DNA from: JADLHS01 sp039806955
GTDB lineage: Bacteria > Verrucomicrobiota > Verrucomicrobiia > Limisphaerales > JADLHS01
DNA: 64,000 bases
Direction of reading: 5' to 3'
Assembly (NCBI GenBank): GCA_039806955.1
Contig: JBDHQI010000011.1
Coordinates: 1-64,000 of the forward strand
The translations under genes were made by a program, and so were the position numbers. Positions within the stretch are counted from its first letter, which is position 1. Each line of letters starts with the position of its first letter. Under the pieces are notes generated by a model. That model was not told the DNA's origin, ran no database searches, and saw only the letters and a list, made by a program, of their open reading frames with translations. Positions 36,938 through 45,662 of the stretch are shown here, one piece after another.

Positions 36938-37417
36938 ATGATGAACTTGGCATCCGTTTTCAGCAAGGTTTGGCTCTGGGTGAGTTTAATCTCCGGAATC
37001 GCATTTGGTTTCGGAAATACCGTGGCTGCTGCGGCGGCGGATGCAAAATTCGAGGTGCAACTGGTTTGGGCCACCAACGACGAAAAACCGCCCAATGATG
37101 AATATCATCCCGCCGACGCGGCAACGCGAACGCGCCTGGAAAGTTTGGGGCTGAAATGGAAGAATTTCTTCGTCGTAAAGAAAAGCGAGTTCGAGACGAA
37201 GGGCGGTGAATCTGGCCGCATCACTGTCAGTGAAAAATCCTCAATTTCGGTAAAATTGCTTACGGCCAAAAAAGCGGAAATCACTTTTTACGGCCAGCAA
37301 GGCGAGGAGTGCAGCCGCCGGGTTCAACCCTTCAAAGCGGGCGAGGTTTTGGTTCACGGAGGTAATGTGCCGGAAAACGCCACCGCTTGGTTAATCACCT
37401 TGAAGCGGCTTAATTAA
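36938..37417 (+). CDS. Secreted protein of unknown function linked to the ECF sigma factor
   Basis: A 159-residue protein starting directly at the anti-sigma stop codon (no spacer). A signal peptide ends around AAAAA (about residue 35). The mature part of about 125 residues is beta-rich and charged (FEVQLVWATNDEKPPNDEYHP, then SGRITVSEKSSISVKLL). I do not recognise a family. The zero-gap position in the sigma/anti-sigma operon suggests that it acts in the same pathway, perhaps as periplasmic sensor or effector; this is inference only. Confidence 0.75.
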   Translation: MMNLASVFSKVWLWVSLISGIAFGFGNTVAAAAADAKFEVQLVWATNDEKPPNDEYHPADAATRTRLESLGLKWKNFFVVKKSEFETKGGESGRITVSEKSSISVKLLTAKKAEITFYGQQGEECSRRVQPFKAGEVLVHGGNVPENATAWLITLKRLN

Positions 37418-37475
37418 GTTGTTTGTCCATCAGCAAAAAATCCATTTGTGAATTCGGGCAGACCTCGTAATCTCC

Positions 37476-37871
37476 ATGTCGGATTTTATGAGCCAGGTAC
37501 CGTCCGATCTAAAATACGCCAAATCACACGAATGGATCCGCGTCGCCGGAGCGATAGCCACCGTAGGTATTAGCGACCACGCGCAGCAGGAGTTGACGGA
37601 TGTGGTGTTTGTCGAATTCCCGGCCGTGGGGCGGAAAGTTGAAGCTGGCGAGGCGTGCGCGGTCGTGGAATCAGTCAAAACGGCGAGCGATATTTATTCG
37701 CCGGTGAGTGGCGAGATTCTCGAAGTGAACCCGGCGGCGGTAGAAGATCCGGCTCTGGTTAATCGCGAACCTTACACCGGTGGTTGGTTCTACCGGATCA
37801 AACTGGAAGCGCCGGAGGAGCTTAACGACTTGCTGTCTGCGGATCAGTATCAGGCGCAAATCAACGGTTGA
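37476..37871 (+). CDS. gcvH: Glycine cleavage system H protein
   Basis: A 131-residue lipoyl carrier. The lipoylated lysine is Lys68 in VVESVKTASDIYSPVSGE, with the typical GDVVFVEFPAVG-like strand before it. An alternative start is ATG 37488 (MSQVPSD). It carries the aminomethyl group between the P and T proteins of glycine cleavage; gcvP and gcvT are not in the window. It is followed by a glutaredoxin and lipA, so the cluster seems built around lipoylation. Confidence 0.93.
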   Translation: MSDFMSQVPSDLKYAKSHEWIRVAGAIATVGISDHAQQELTDVVFVEFPAVGRKVEAGEACAVVESVKTASDIYSPVSGEILEVNPAAVEDPALVNREPYTGGWFYRIKLEAPEELNDLLSADQYQAQING

Positions 37872-37926
37872 TCCTTACGATGACGGATTTGCTCATCGCC
37901 TTTTTCGGATTACGTTTTATCCCAGA

Positions 37927-38172
37927 ATGAAGGTTCGCTTGTTTGTTAAACCGTATTGTCCTTGGTGTCGAAAGGCGCGGGAATGGTTGGATGCTCATCA
38001 AATTCAGTACACCACCCTGGACGTGATCACCGATGCCGCGGCGGCCGCAGAAATGAAATCGCTCTCCGGACAAACCCTTGCGCCGGTCATTGACGTGGAT
38101 GGGAAAATTTTGGCGGATTTCGGACCGGAAGAACTGGCCCAATTCTGGGAACAATTGAAACCCGCAAAATAA
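37927..38172 (+). CDS. Glutaredoxin-family protein
   Basis: An 81-residue thioredoxin-fold protein with the dithiol active site CPWC at residues 11-14, a cis-Pro in LAPVIDVDG and a C-terminal helix. The ATG at 37927 is chosen by homology; a longer in-frame ORF extends into gcvH and is not real. It lies between gcvH and lipA and its stop is 16 bases before the lipA start. A role in reducing lipoyl groups or in delivering or protecting LipA iron-sulfur clusters is plausible but inferred from position. Confidence 0.87.
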   Translation: MKVRLFVKPYCPWCRKAREWLDAHQIQYTTLDVITDAAAAAEMKSLSGQTLAPVIDVDGKILADFGPEELAQFWEQLKPAK

Positions 38173-38188
38173 ACCGCTATTCTATCGC

Positions 38189-39145
38189 ATGGTTTCAACA
38201 CCGGCCACCGCACCGCTTCCTCCAACGACTTTGTCATCATCGGGTAAAGCCGAACCATTGGCGACGGCCAAGCCGGCGCGGCCGCGGCTTCCTCCCTGGC
38301 TGCATACCAAGCTGCCGACCGCCGACACGTTTGCCCGCACGCGTTCATTGCTGGGCGAACTGAAATTGCACACGGTTTGTGAGAGCGCAAAGTGTCCGAA
38401 CCATTGGGAGTGTTGGAGCCGCGGTACCGCCACGTTCATGATCGCGGGCGATCGTTGCACCCGTGCCTGTAAATTTTGCGCGGTGCATACGGCCAAACCG
38501 CTTCCCTTGGAGGCGGATGAGCCGCAACGGGTGGCGGAAGCGACGCGGCGGATGAATCTGCGACACGTCGTGATTACCGCCGTATCGCGGGACGACCTCC
38601 CCGATGGAGGCGCGGAACATTTCCGCAAAACCATTGAGGCGGTGCGGCGGCTGAATCCCCATGCGGTCATTGAAGTATTGACCCCGGATTTTCAGGATCA
38701 TGATGAGGCGATAGACTGTGTGCTCAGTGCCGACCCGCATATCTTCAATCATAATTTGGAAACAGTTCGCCGATTAACTCCCACCGTGCGGCATCGAGCG
38801 ACCTACGATCGCTCCCTCACTGTGCTGCGCAAGGTCAAGGCTCGGCGTGGGAGCACGATTTATACAAAATCCGGGATGATGCTCGGCTTGGGTGAGGAGG
38901 AGGCTGAAGTGTTGGCGGCCATGGAGGATTTGCGCGCCGTGGACTGCGACATTCTAACGCTGGGGCAGTATCTGCAAGCCACCCTGGAGCTGCTGGCAGT
39001 GAAGGAATTCGTTACGCCGGAAAAATTTCGTCAACTTGGAGAGCGCGGCCGACAAATGGGGTTCATTCACGTGGCGAGTGGTCCCTTGGTGCGCAGCTCG
39101 TATCACGCCGATGAGTTTGTTTTGCCCTCACGGGGAAGGCAATAA
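38189..39145 (+). CDS. lipA: Lipoyl synthase
   Basis: A 318-residue radical SAM enzyme that inserts two sulfurs into octanoyl-lipoyl domains. The auxiliary cluster motif has Cys64, Cys69 and Cys75 (CX4CX5C), the SAM cluster motif has Cys90, Cys94 and Cys97 (CX3CX2C), and the C-terminal RSSY serine motif is at 302-305. A Pro/Ala-rich N-terminal extension of about 35 residues precedes the core. It converges with, and overlaps by 18 bases, the GNAT gene on the other strand. Confidence 0.95.
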   Translation: MVSTPATAPLPPTTLSSSGKAEPLATAKPARPRLPPWLHTKLPTADTFARTRSLLGELKLHTVCESAKCPNHWECWSRGTATFMIAGDRCTRACKFCAVHTAKPLPLEADEPQRVAEATRRMNLRHVVITAVSRDDLPDGGAEHFRKTIEAVRRLNPHAVIEVLTPDFQDHDEAIDCVLSADPHIFNHNLETVRRLTPTVRHRATYDRSLTVLRKVKARRGSTIYTKSGMMLGLGEEEAEVLAAMEDLRAVDCDILTLGQYLQATLELLAVKEFVTPEKFRQLGERGRQMGFIHVASGPLVRSSYHADEFVLPSRGRQ

Positions 39146-39754
39146 ACCGCTTCGTTGTTTCAACAACAGCCAAATTGCGCCGGCAAGGAAGAGCAGGGCG
39201 ATGAGCGCAATTCCGGCAAGCACGATACCTTTGAAAAGACGAGCCTGACTCAGCAACTGATTTCGTTGCACCTTCTCCGCTTCAACAAAGAGCGCGAATT
39301 CCTTGTCGAGGGAAGCGATGGCGTCTTCATCTTTCAATTTCAGGGTTAGCCAGCCAGCCGCCGTGCGATCCCATTGGGCGGGCATCTTTTCCAACGCTTC
39401 GGTGGAAGGAGATTGGAATCCTTGCTGAGCCCAAAACGGCGCCTGTTCCTGAGTCCAGAGACGAAACAATCCATGGTTGGTCGCCAGATTTTGGATGCGA
39501 TTCCAAAGAGCCTGCCGCGCTGCGTTCGCCAGGCCGAAGTCTTCAAAGGCCTCGCTGTGAATGCGGGCGTAGCGGGAATGGATTTCCAACGCCGCACCGC
39601 CAATGACCAGTCCAGTCGGATCAACGATGACTTGAAAATCTGTGAGGTGACGATCCAGGCCCGCATCGGGCAGGCGCATCAGCACCCACAGTTCGCGTAA
39701 ACGGGGCAGATCATCCACGGTGGCACGGCGCACTTGAAATGCGGACGGACTCAT
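39128..39754 (-). CDS. GNAT-like N-acetyltransferase with C-terminal membrane anchor
   Basis: A 208-residue protein. The first 145 residues resemble a GNAT domain (VRRATVDDLPRLRELW at the N-terminus; ALWNRIQNLATNHG in the expected motif A/B region). The acetyl-CoA loop is weak: I do not see a clean Q/RxxGxG/A. A helical linker (150-175) leads to one transmembrane segment (about 178-198, IVLAGIALIALLFLAGAIWLL). The substrate is unknown. The membrane tail suggests that it works at the inner membrane surface. Its 3' end overlaps lipA. Confidence 0.7.
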   Translation of the reverse strand: MSPSAFQVRRATVDDLPRLRELWVLMRLPDAGLDRHLTDFQVIVDPTGLVIGGAALEIHSRYARIHSEAFEDFGLANAARQALWNRIQNLATNHGLFRLWTQEQAPFWAQQGFQSPSTEALEKMPAQWDRTAAGWLTLKLKDEDAIASLDKEFALFVEAEKVQRNQLLSQARLFKGIVLAGIALIALLFLAGAIWLLLKQRSGLLPSP

Positions 39755-39841
39755 CGCGCCGCATGGTAAAAATCCAGGCCAGGATTGCCAGTGTGATTTT
39801 TGCCAAGTTGATCAATTCTTTCGAATCATCAACTGTTGGCG

Positions 39842-42529
39842 TTATGGCTCGATGACTCGGACGCGATAGAATTTAGGCACGATACCGGTCGCCGGATCCG
39901 TGACGATGATTGTGCGATTGGTGATCGGAAAGAACGGCGCGTTATCAGGCTGATCCAGCGCGGTCCAGGAATTTTCATCCAGCAAATCGGTCGTGCTTTG
40001 CACTTCGATGGCGCGATTGGCCACCTGAGGAATGACAATTTGAACCAGATCATTGCTGAGCGTGATGGCCACCTTCCAGCCGCTGGCATCGTTTGTGGGA
40101 TTGGTGGCGGTAAGATATTCGAGATAATTTTTCGCCCGATCTCCATCCGGGTCCGCCAGCGGCGCGGCAGCCGGCGCGTTCGTATCACCAAAATAATTGG
40201 CCTGCCAGGTGGCGTAACTGACGTAACCGGACAACTCGTTGGTAATCCATGCGGCGAGTAACTCGACTGCTTCGGTGTTGATGACCGAAGTGCTTAACGG
40301 CGGCATGTGGCCGCCGCCCAGATTTGCCACGCGCTGAAAGAGCGACGATTGCGCCAATGAACCGGGAGCGACCACGCGGTTACTGGGGTTGCCACGATTA
40401 TTGATCAGCGGCCCGTCAATGATTCCATTTTGTGATCCGGGTATGACGCTGCGCGCATCCCAATAAGATTGGGTGGCGGCGCCCGGTTGGTGGCAGAAAG
40501 CGCAGTTGGCTTCCAGATAGGAGCGCGCGCGGTATTCGAAGCTGACGGCCGCATTGGTGGCGTGCGCCAGCGCTGGAAGCAGATGGCGATTTGTAATCGG
40601 GTGGGTGAAATAACCGGCTTGCTCGAGGGCAGCCAATTGGTTCGTCACCGTCCCCTGATAATCAAGATCACGATTCAATTGCGGGGTATTGAAACCCAGC
40701 GCAAAGCCGGCGGTGGCGGTATGGCAAACCATGCACTCCACCCGCGCTGGATAGTGCCAGACTTGAGTTCGAATCACGCTGCCGTCACTCGCGTAGGTGG
40801 TGATGGGTTCATCAAGACCGTTTTCCGCGACGAGCCAAGCGTTGGTCGGCGGCGTAGTCCAGCGATAGGTAACCCCGTAGCCGCCGTTGGTGTTGGCGAT
40901 TAACAGGCGCGTCTCCAGTCGCCGTTTGGAATCAGGAACGCCATTGGTGATTTCCAGTTCAAAGTGCTTGATCCAGATCGCGCCTTCCGGGAATTGCCAG
41001 TTGCCCTCGCGTTGGAAGGCAATGGTCAGATTGGTGTCGGGAATGGAGAACCATCGAAATTTATCAGAGTTGTCGGACCAAAACGGCGTATTGACATCGT
41101 ACGCGACAATGCCGGGAGCGGTCTCAAGCGTGGCCAGATTTGTGAACGCCCCCGTATCGGAAAGTTTTTCGGGAATGGGCGACCCCGTTATTTGGGTGTT
41201 GTAGATGATGCGTTTGATCCGGCTTTGTTGGACGTCGCAATAAAGAATGTCGCCATTTCGTGGGTCGGTGCCGAAGGTGGAAATGCGTCCTGGATCAGTA
41301 AAGAGCACCTGGTTTTGCGTGACATTGGTCCCTTCGTGGCGCAAAGCCCAAACGGTACCGAAACCGTAATCTGCATAGACGTATGCGCCATAGAGTTGTG
41401 AGATATTCAGGCCGCGATAAACCAGTCCACCAATGATGCAGACTCCCGAGCTGCGTGGATAGGCCAAGAGCGGCGGTGTGTGAACAAATCCCGGCGGAGC
41501 GAGATGCGCCTTCGGGCCGTTGGCGTTTCCTTCCCGATAGGCCCAACCGTAATTTTTTCCTGCCTCTACGAGGTCCACTTCCTCCCAACCGCTTTGGCCG
41601 ACGTCACCGCAGTAAAGCAGCCCAGTCGGTTTGTCAAAATTCCAACGCCACGGATTGCGCAGGCCAACGGCCCAGAACTCGGTGCGTACCGCGTTCGGGT
41701 TTACCGGTAAGCCGTTGAATTCAGTTGCACCCACGAAAGGATTGTCGGCTGGCACCAGATAATTGGTGGTGCTGGCCGGATGCGGATTTGGCGTCAAATT
41801 ACCGGGGCGTTTATCCACATCAATCCGCAACATACCTGCGAAAAAATCCTTGGTGATGGTCTGGCTATTATTGAAATAGTCATCGCCGTCTCCTTCATCC
41901 CCCAAGCCGAGATACAAGTAGCGATCTGAGCCAAAATGAATGTCGCCACCGTTATGATTGTTGGATTCGTCGTATTGTTGCAGGATTGGCGTGTAAGAAT
42001 CCGGATTGCCTTGATTCGGATCGGTGGCGGAAACTTCAAAGCGAGCCAAAATGTCATGCATGCCGTTGCCGCCGCCGTTGGCAGAGGTATTGGCTGATCC
42101 GGTGAAGAAAACGTAAAAGAAGCCGTTGGTGGCAAAACCCGGATGGAAACATAATCCCAATAAGCCGCGTTCGTCACTCATGTCGGGCGAGCTGATTACC
42201 CGACTCGTTAAATCAAGAAAGGTGGAGCGGGTGGGCGCTGTCAGGTTGGTGATGACAACGATCGTGCCGGTCTTCTCCAGAATGAACAGCCGGTTGGTTT
42301 CTCCCGGAGGCGTGGCCAGGCAAACCGGGTTGGCAAAGCTCAAGCCGGGAAATGCGTTACTGTAGGTGAAACCAAAAGTTGGAGCGGTCACCGGCACGTT
42401 TGTCAAGGTGACGTTTGCCACCCGTTCCAGCGGTGCGGCAGCAAAGAGCTTCGGTGAATCCAAGTTACAATAAGTTACAACGCCAAGTGTTAGGAAAACC
42501 GCAATCCGACGACATACAAATTCTGACAT
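39842..42529 (-). CDS. Secreted sugar dehydrogenase fused to SO2930-like dihaem cytochrome c
   Basis: An 895-residue protein with a signal peptide (MSEFVCRRIAVFLTLGVV...LFAAA). Residues about 45-430 form a PQQ-type glucose/sorbosone dehydrogenase propeller (DERGLLGLCFHPGF, HNGGDIHFGSDRYLYLGLGDEGDG, GLRNPWRWNFD). Residues about 450-780 resemble the SO2930-like cytochrome domain with two haem sites, CMVCH (599-603) and CAFCH (676-680). A C-terminal segment (about 800-895) starts with DPDGDRAKNYLEYL, a motif common at the ends of secreted verrucomicrobial proteins. ATG 42529 is preferred because a signal peptide follows at once. The fusion would pass electrons from sugar oxidation directly to haem. 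Confidence 0.85.
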   Translation of the reverse strand: MSEFVCRRIAVFLTLGVVTYCNLDSPKLFAAAPLERVANVTLTNVPVTAPTFGFTYSNAFPGLSFANPVCLATPPGETNRLFILEKTGTIVVITNLTAPTRSTFLDLTSRVISSPDMSDERGLLGLCFHPGFATNGFFYVFFTGSANTSANGGGNGMHDILARFEVSATDPNQGNPDSYTPILQQYDESNNHNGGDIHFGSDRYLYLGLGDEGDGDDYFNNSQTITKDFFAGMLRIDVDKRPGNLTPNPHPASTTNYLVPADNPFVGATEFNGLPVNPNAVRTEFWAVGLRNPWRWNFDKPTGLLYCGDVGQSGWEEVDLVEAGKNYGWAYREGNANGPKAHLAPPGFVHTPPLLAYPRSSGVCIIGGLVYRGLNISQLYGAYVYADYGFGTVWALRHEGTNVTQNQVLFTDPGRISTFGTDPRNGDILYCDVQQSRIKRIIYNTQITGSPIPEKLSDTGAFTNLATLETAPGIVAYDVNTPFWSDNSDKFRWFSIPDTNLTIAFQREGNWQFPEGAIWIKHFELEITNGVPDSKRRLETRLLIANTNGGYGVTYRWTTPPTNAWLVAENGLDEPITTYASDGSVIRTQVWHYPARVECMVCHTATAGFALGFNTPQLNRDLDYQGTVTNQLAALEQAGYFTHPITNRHLLPALAHATNAAVSFEYRARSYLEANCAFCHQPGAATQSYWDARSVIPGSQNGIIDGPLINNRGNPSNRVVAPGSLAQSSLFQRVANLGGGHMPPLSTSVINTEAVELLAAWITNELSGYVSYATWQANYFGDTNAPAAAPLADPDGDRAKNYLEYLTATNPTNDASGWKVAITLSNDLVQIVIPQVANRAIEVQSTTDLLDENSWTALDQPDNAPFFPITNRTIIVTDPATGIVPKFYRVRVIEP

Positions 42530-42697
42530 GCAGGCTACGATGGAACAGCAGCGGCGGTTTGTCAAAATGCTGACTAATAAAAGTCGCGAATTTCTTATCA
42601 GTAAAACCCGCTGTCGCAACCGAACAAAAACGGAATTTTGCCTTTGCCGAGTTGGCATGCGGGCAATTTGCTGCAACTGTGGCGGGCATTCAGAGCG

Positions 42698-44032
42698 CTA
42701 ATCCGAAGGCGCTTGAGTACTTTTGGTTTCCGCGCGATACGCCTCGGCCAGCAGAGTGATTGGATGCACCACCCGCACCTTGAGTCCGGCTTGTTTGGCT
42801 CCGTTGATGATTTGCAACAGACAGCCGGGATTGGCCGTGGCCACAATGGGTGCGCCCGTGGATTTGATGTGGTTGACTTTGCGCACCATCAGTTGATTGG
42901 CCATCTCCGGCTGGGTCAGATTGTAAACCCCGGCGCTTCCGCAGCACCAATCGGCTTCTGGCAGCTCAACCAGTTGCAATCCCGGAATAGCGCGCAAGAT
43001 TTCCCGCGGTTGAAGCGTTACGCGTTGTCCATGCAACAGATGGCAGGATTCGTGATAGGTGACGATTTGCGTATGCCCCGTCGGCTGCGGACGCCGGATG
43101 CCAACGTGCGCCAGCCACTCGTGAACGTCCTTCACCCTGGCGTCCCACAACATCGCGCGTTGGGCGTAATCCGGGTCCTTGGCCAGCAATCCCGCGTAAC
43201 GCTTGAGATGCGAACCGCAGCCGCCCGCATTGGTGATGATGGCGTCGTATTGATCGGGCGGAAATTGGTCAATGTTACGTCGTGCCAGCTCGGCTGAAAG
43301 CGCGCGCGCTCCGTTGTGCGCGTGCAACGAACCGCAGCAACTTTGTTCGGGTGGCGTGATGACTTCGCAACCATTTTGCGCCAGCACCTCGACCGTATCG
43401 AGGTTCACATTACTGAATGTCAAATCCTGGGCGCAGCCCGTCAGAACGGCGACGCGATATTTCTTCTCGCCAATCGCCGGAGTAATCGGAGCGATTAACT
43501 CGCGCGAGAAGTGTTTACAAATGGTCGGCGTCATCGCCTCCAATTCCTGCAGGCGCGGCGGCAAAAGACGCATGACTCTGGTGCGGCGGATAAAGTCCTG
43601 CAATCCCAGTTCCTGGTACCAGCGGATGGCGCGGCCAGCCGATTCGAGCCGGCGCAAATCCATGAACAGCCAGCCCATGGTGAACCAGCGAATAAAATCG
43701 CGTTTGGGATTGGCCAAGACCCGGCGCTCCTCCGCATCGGCTCGCGCGTGCTCGAATAATTCCACGTAGTTGACCCCAGCCGGGCAGGCGGTCATGCAAG
43801 CCAGGCAACCCAAACAGAAGGACATTTCCTCGCCGAACGCGCGCGTCACCTCCATTTCACCATCAATGATGGTGCGCATCAGGGCGATGCGCCCGCGCGG
43901 GCTGTTGCGTTCCAATTTGGTGGCGTCGTAAGTCGGGCAGGTGGGCAGGCACAATCCGCAGCGCATGCACTGTTGCACCACGGAATAGTCCAGATCCTTC
44001 AAATACGAATGTGGCGGCGGCTTGGGCTCCAT
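42698..44032 (-). CDS. glcF: Glycolate oxidase iron-sulfur subunit
   Basis: A 444-residue protein with two [4Fe-4S] ferredoxin motifs, CMRCGLCLPTCP (about 22-33) and CLGCLACMTACP (about 73-84), and two CCG domains (CCGSLHAHNG and CCGSAGVYNL). It transfers electrons from the GlcD flavoprotein to the membrane quinone pool. The ATG at 44032 overlaps the glcD stop (ATGA); a TTG one codon upstream is the alternative. No GlcE subunit is adjacent, so this is the two-gene form. Confidence 0.92.
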   Translation of the reverse strand: MEPKPPPHSYLKDLDYSVVQQCMRCGLCLPTCPTYDATKLERNSPRGRIALMRTIIDGEMEVTRAFGEEMSFCLGCLACMTACPAGVNYVELFEHARADAEERRVLANPKRDFIRWFTMGWLFMDLRRLESAGRAIRWYQELGLQDFIRRTRVMRLLPPRLQELEAMTPTICKHFSRELIAPITPAIGEKKYRVAVLTGCAQDLTFSNVNLDTVEVLAQNGCEVITPPEQSCCGSLHAHNGARALSAELARRNIDQFPPDQYDAIITNAGGCGSHLKRYAGLLAKDPDYAQRAMLWDARVKDVHEWLAHVGIRRPQPTGHTQIVTYHESCHLLHGQRVTLQPREILRAIPGLQLVELPEADWCCGSAGVYNLTQPEMANQLMVRKVNHIKSTGAPIVATANPGCLLQIINGAKQAGLKVRVVHPITLLAEAYRAETKSTQAPSD

Positions 44033-45414
44033 CAATCAAACATCTTTCCAGGATTCAAAATCTGATTTGGATCCAAAATCCGTCGCAACTCGCGCATCAG
44101 GCGCATTTGCACCGGCCCGGCAAATTGCGGCAGGAAATTCTTTTTGGCTACCCCTACACCGTGTTCACCGGTGATCGTGCCACCGAGTCGAATGGCCTCG
44201 TCAAAGATCTCCTTGAACGCCTGTTCGACACGGTGCATTTCCTCGAGGTTGCGTTCGTCGGTCAAAAAAGTGGGATGCAAATTACCGTCGCCCATGTGAC
44301 CGAACGTGGCCACGCGCAGCTTGTATTTCTCCGCCGTCTTGATGACGAAGCGGATCATTTTTGCCAACTCACTGCGCGGCACGGTGGCGTCTTCAAGAAT
44401 CGTGGTTGGCGAAACTCGCGCCACGGCAGAGAACGCGCCGCGCCGTGCGGTGGCCAACTGGTTGGCTTCGTTCTCGTCTTTGGCGACGCGGATCTCCAGC
44501 GCTCCAGCTTGGCGTGCGAATGTTTCCATCTGCGCCGCCTCTTCAGCCACAGCGGCCGGATGCCCATCGGTTTCCATCAGGAGCAAAGCCTCACAATCCA
44601 GCGGTAGCCCGATCTTCGCGTAATCTTCAACGCAACGGATGGTGGTGGCATCCAGGAACTCAAGCGTGCAGGGAATGATCCGGGCGGCAATGATGTCCGA
44701 CACGCATTGCGCCGCCGCGTCCATCTGCGCAAAAGTGGCGAGCATGGTTTTCTTGGTCGCCGGTTTGGGAATGAGGCGCAGCAGCACTTTGGTGATCACT
44801 CCCAACGTGCCTTCAGAACCGATGAATAAATCGCGCATGGAATAACCCGCCACGTCTTTGACGCATTTGTTTCCGGTCCAAAACACCTCGCCATTGGGCA
44901 GCACCACTTCCAGCCCCATGACGAAATTACGCGTCACCCCGTATTTCAGGCCGCGCAGGCCTCCGGAATTTTCGGCTACATTACCGCCGATGGTGGAAAT
45001 GATCATTGAACCCGGATCCGGCGGGTAAAACAGGTTCGCCGCCGCTACGGCATTGGAAAGAACAACGGTGGTGACGCCGGCTTCCGCGAGGACTGTGAGA
45101 TTGGCACGATCCAATTCCAAAATCCGGTTCATGTGCGTCAAACACAAAACGATGCAGTCCGGCACGGGCAAACTGCCGCCGCTCAAGCTCGTGCCCGAGC
45201 CGCGGGTCACGACGGGCGTCTTGGTTGCGTTGGCGAGGCGGAGCACCGCTACCACCTCTTCTGTGGTTTTGGCAAACACCACGCAACCGGGAAGCTGTTG
45301 CATCGCCGCCGTGCCATCGAAGGAATAGGCCACCAAATCCTCGTGCGCGGTTTGAACGTCGCTCGGACCGACGATTTCCTTCAGTCGCACCAGGATGTCG
45401 TTAGATAGCGGCAT
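44032..45414 (-). CDS. glcD: Glycolate oxidase FAD subunit
   Basis: A 460-residue FAD-linked oxidase. The FAD (PCMH) domain has PVVTRGSGTSLSGGSLP (about 66-82) and GGNVAENSGGLRGLKYG (about 143-159). The C-terminal cap has FGHMGDGNLHP and GEHGVG, the substrate and flavin-contacting histidines. It oxidises glycolate or D-lactate-like 2-hydroxyacids. It is translationally coupled to glcF. Confidence 0.93.
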   Translation of the reverse strand: MPLSNDILVRLKEIVGPSDVQTAHEDLVAYSFDGTAAMQQLPGCVVFAKTTEEVVAVLRLANATKTPVVTRGSGTSLSGGSLPVPDCIVLCLTHMNRILELDRANLTVLAEAGVTTVVLSNAVAAANLFYPPDPGSMIISTIGGNVAENSGGLRGLKYGVTRNFVMGLEVVLPNGEVFWTGNKCVKDVAGYSMRDLFIGSEGTLGVITKVLLRLIPKPATKKTMLATFAQMDAAAQCVSDIIAARIIPCTLEFLDATTIRCVEDYAKIGLPLDCEALLLMETDGHPAAVAEEAAQMETFARQAGALEIRVAKDENEANQLATARRGAFSAVARVSPTTILEDATVPRSELAKMIRFVIKTAEKYKLRVATFGHMGDGNLHPTFLTDERNLEEMHRVEQAFKEIFDEAIRLGGTITGEHGVGVAKKNFLPQFAGPVQMRLMRELRRILDPNQILNPGKMFD

Positions 45415-45662
45415 AAATTCTATCCACGAGCATGTAATCGAAAATTGAGACGGTCAAGCATCGTCACAATGGCGACATTGAGATCCGTCACCACACCCCA
45501 CACCCGCCGTCGCGATCCGCGATTTTTGTCGGGCCGTGAGGGAAACGGCACACCCGGCTGAAACAATCCACCGCAGTCGATTATTTTAATTTTATATCTA
45601 CGCATCCAGATGCGTTGATTTTTCAAGTTGAACTCTGGGCGAGCTGAATTAGTATATGGCTC
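45415..45662. other. Divergent intergenic region upstream of metH
   Basis: 248 bases between glcD and metH. A small perfect hairpin (ACGCAT 45600-45605, ATGCGT 45610-45615, four-base loop), followed by TTGATTTTTC, lies 48 bases before the metH start. I looked for a cobalamin riboswitch (B12 box) and a SAM-type riboswitch and could not recognise either. Promoters for both genes must lie here. Confidence 0.4.

Noticed and set aside
45415..45662. A cobalamin or SAM riboswitch before metH
   Set aside because: No B12 box or recognisable SAM aptamer core; only one small hairpin.
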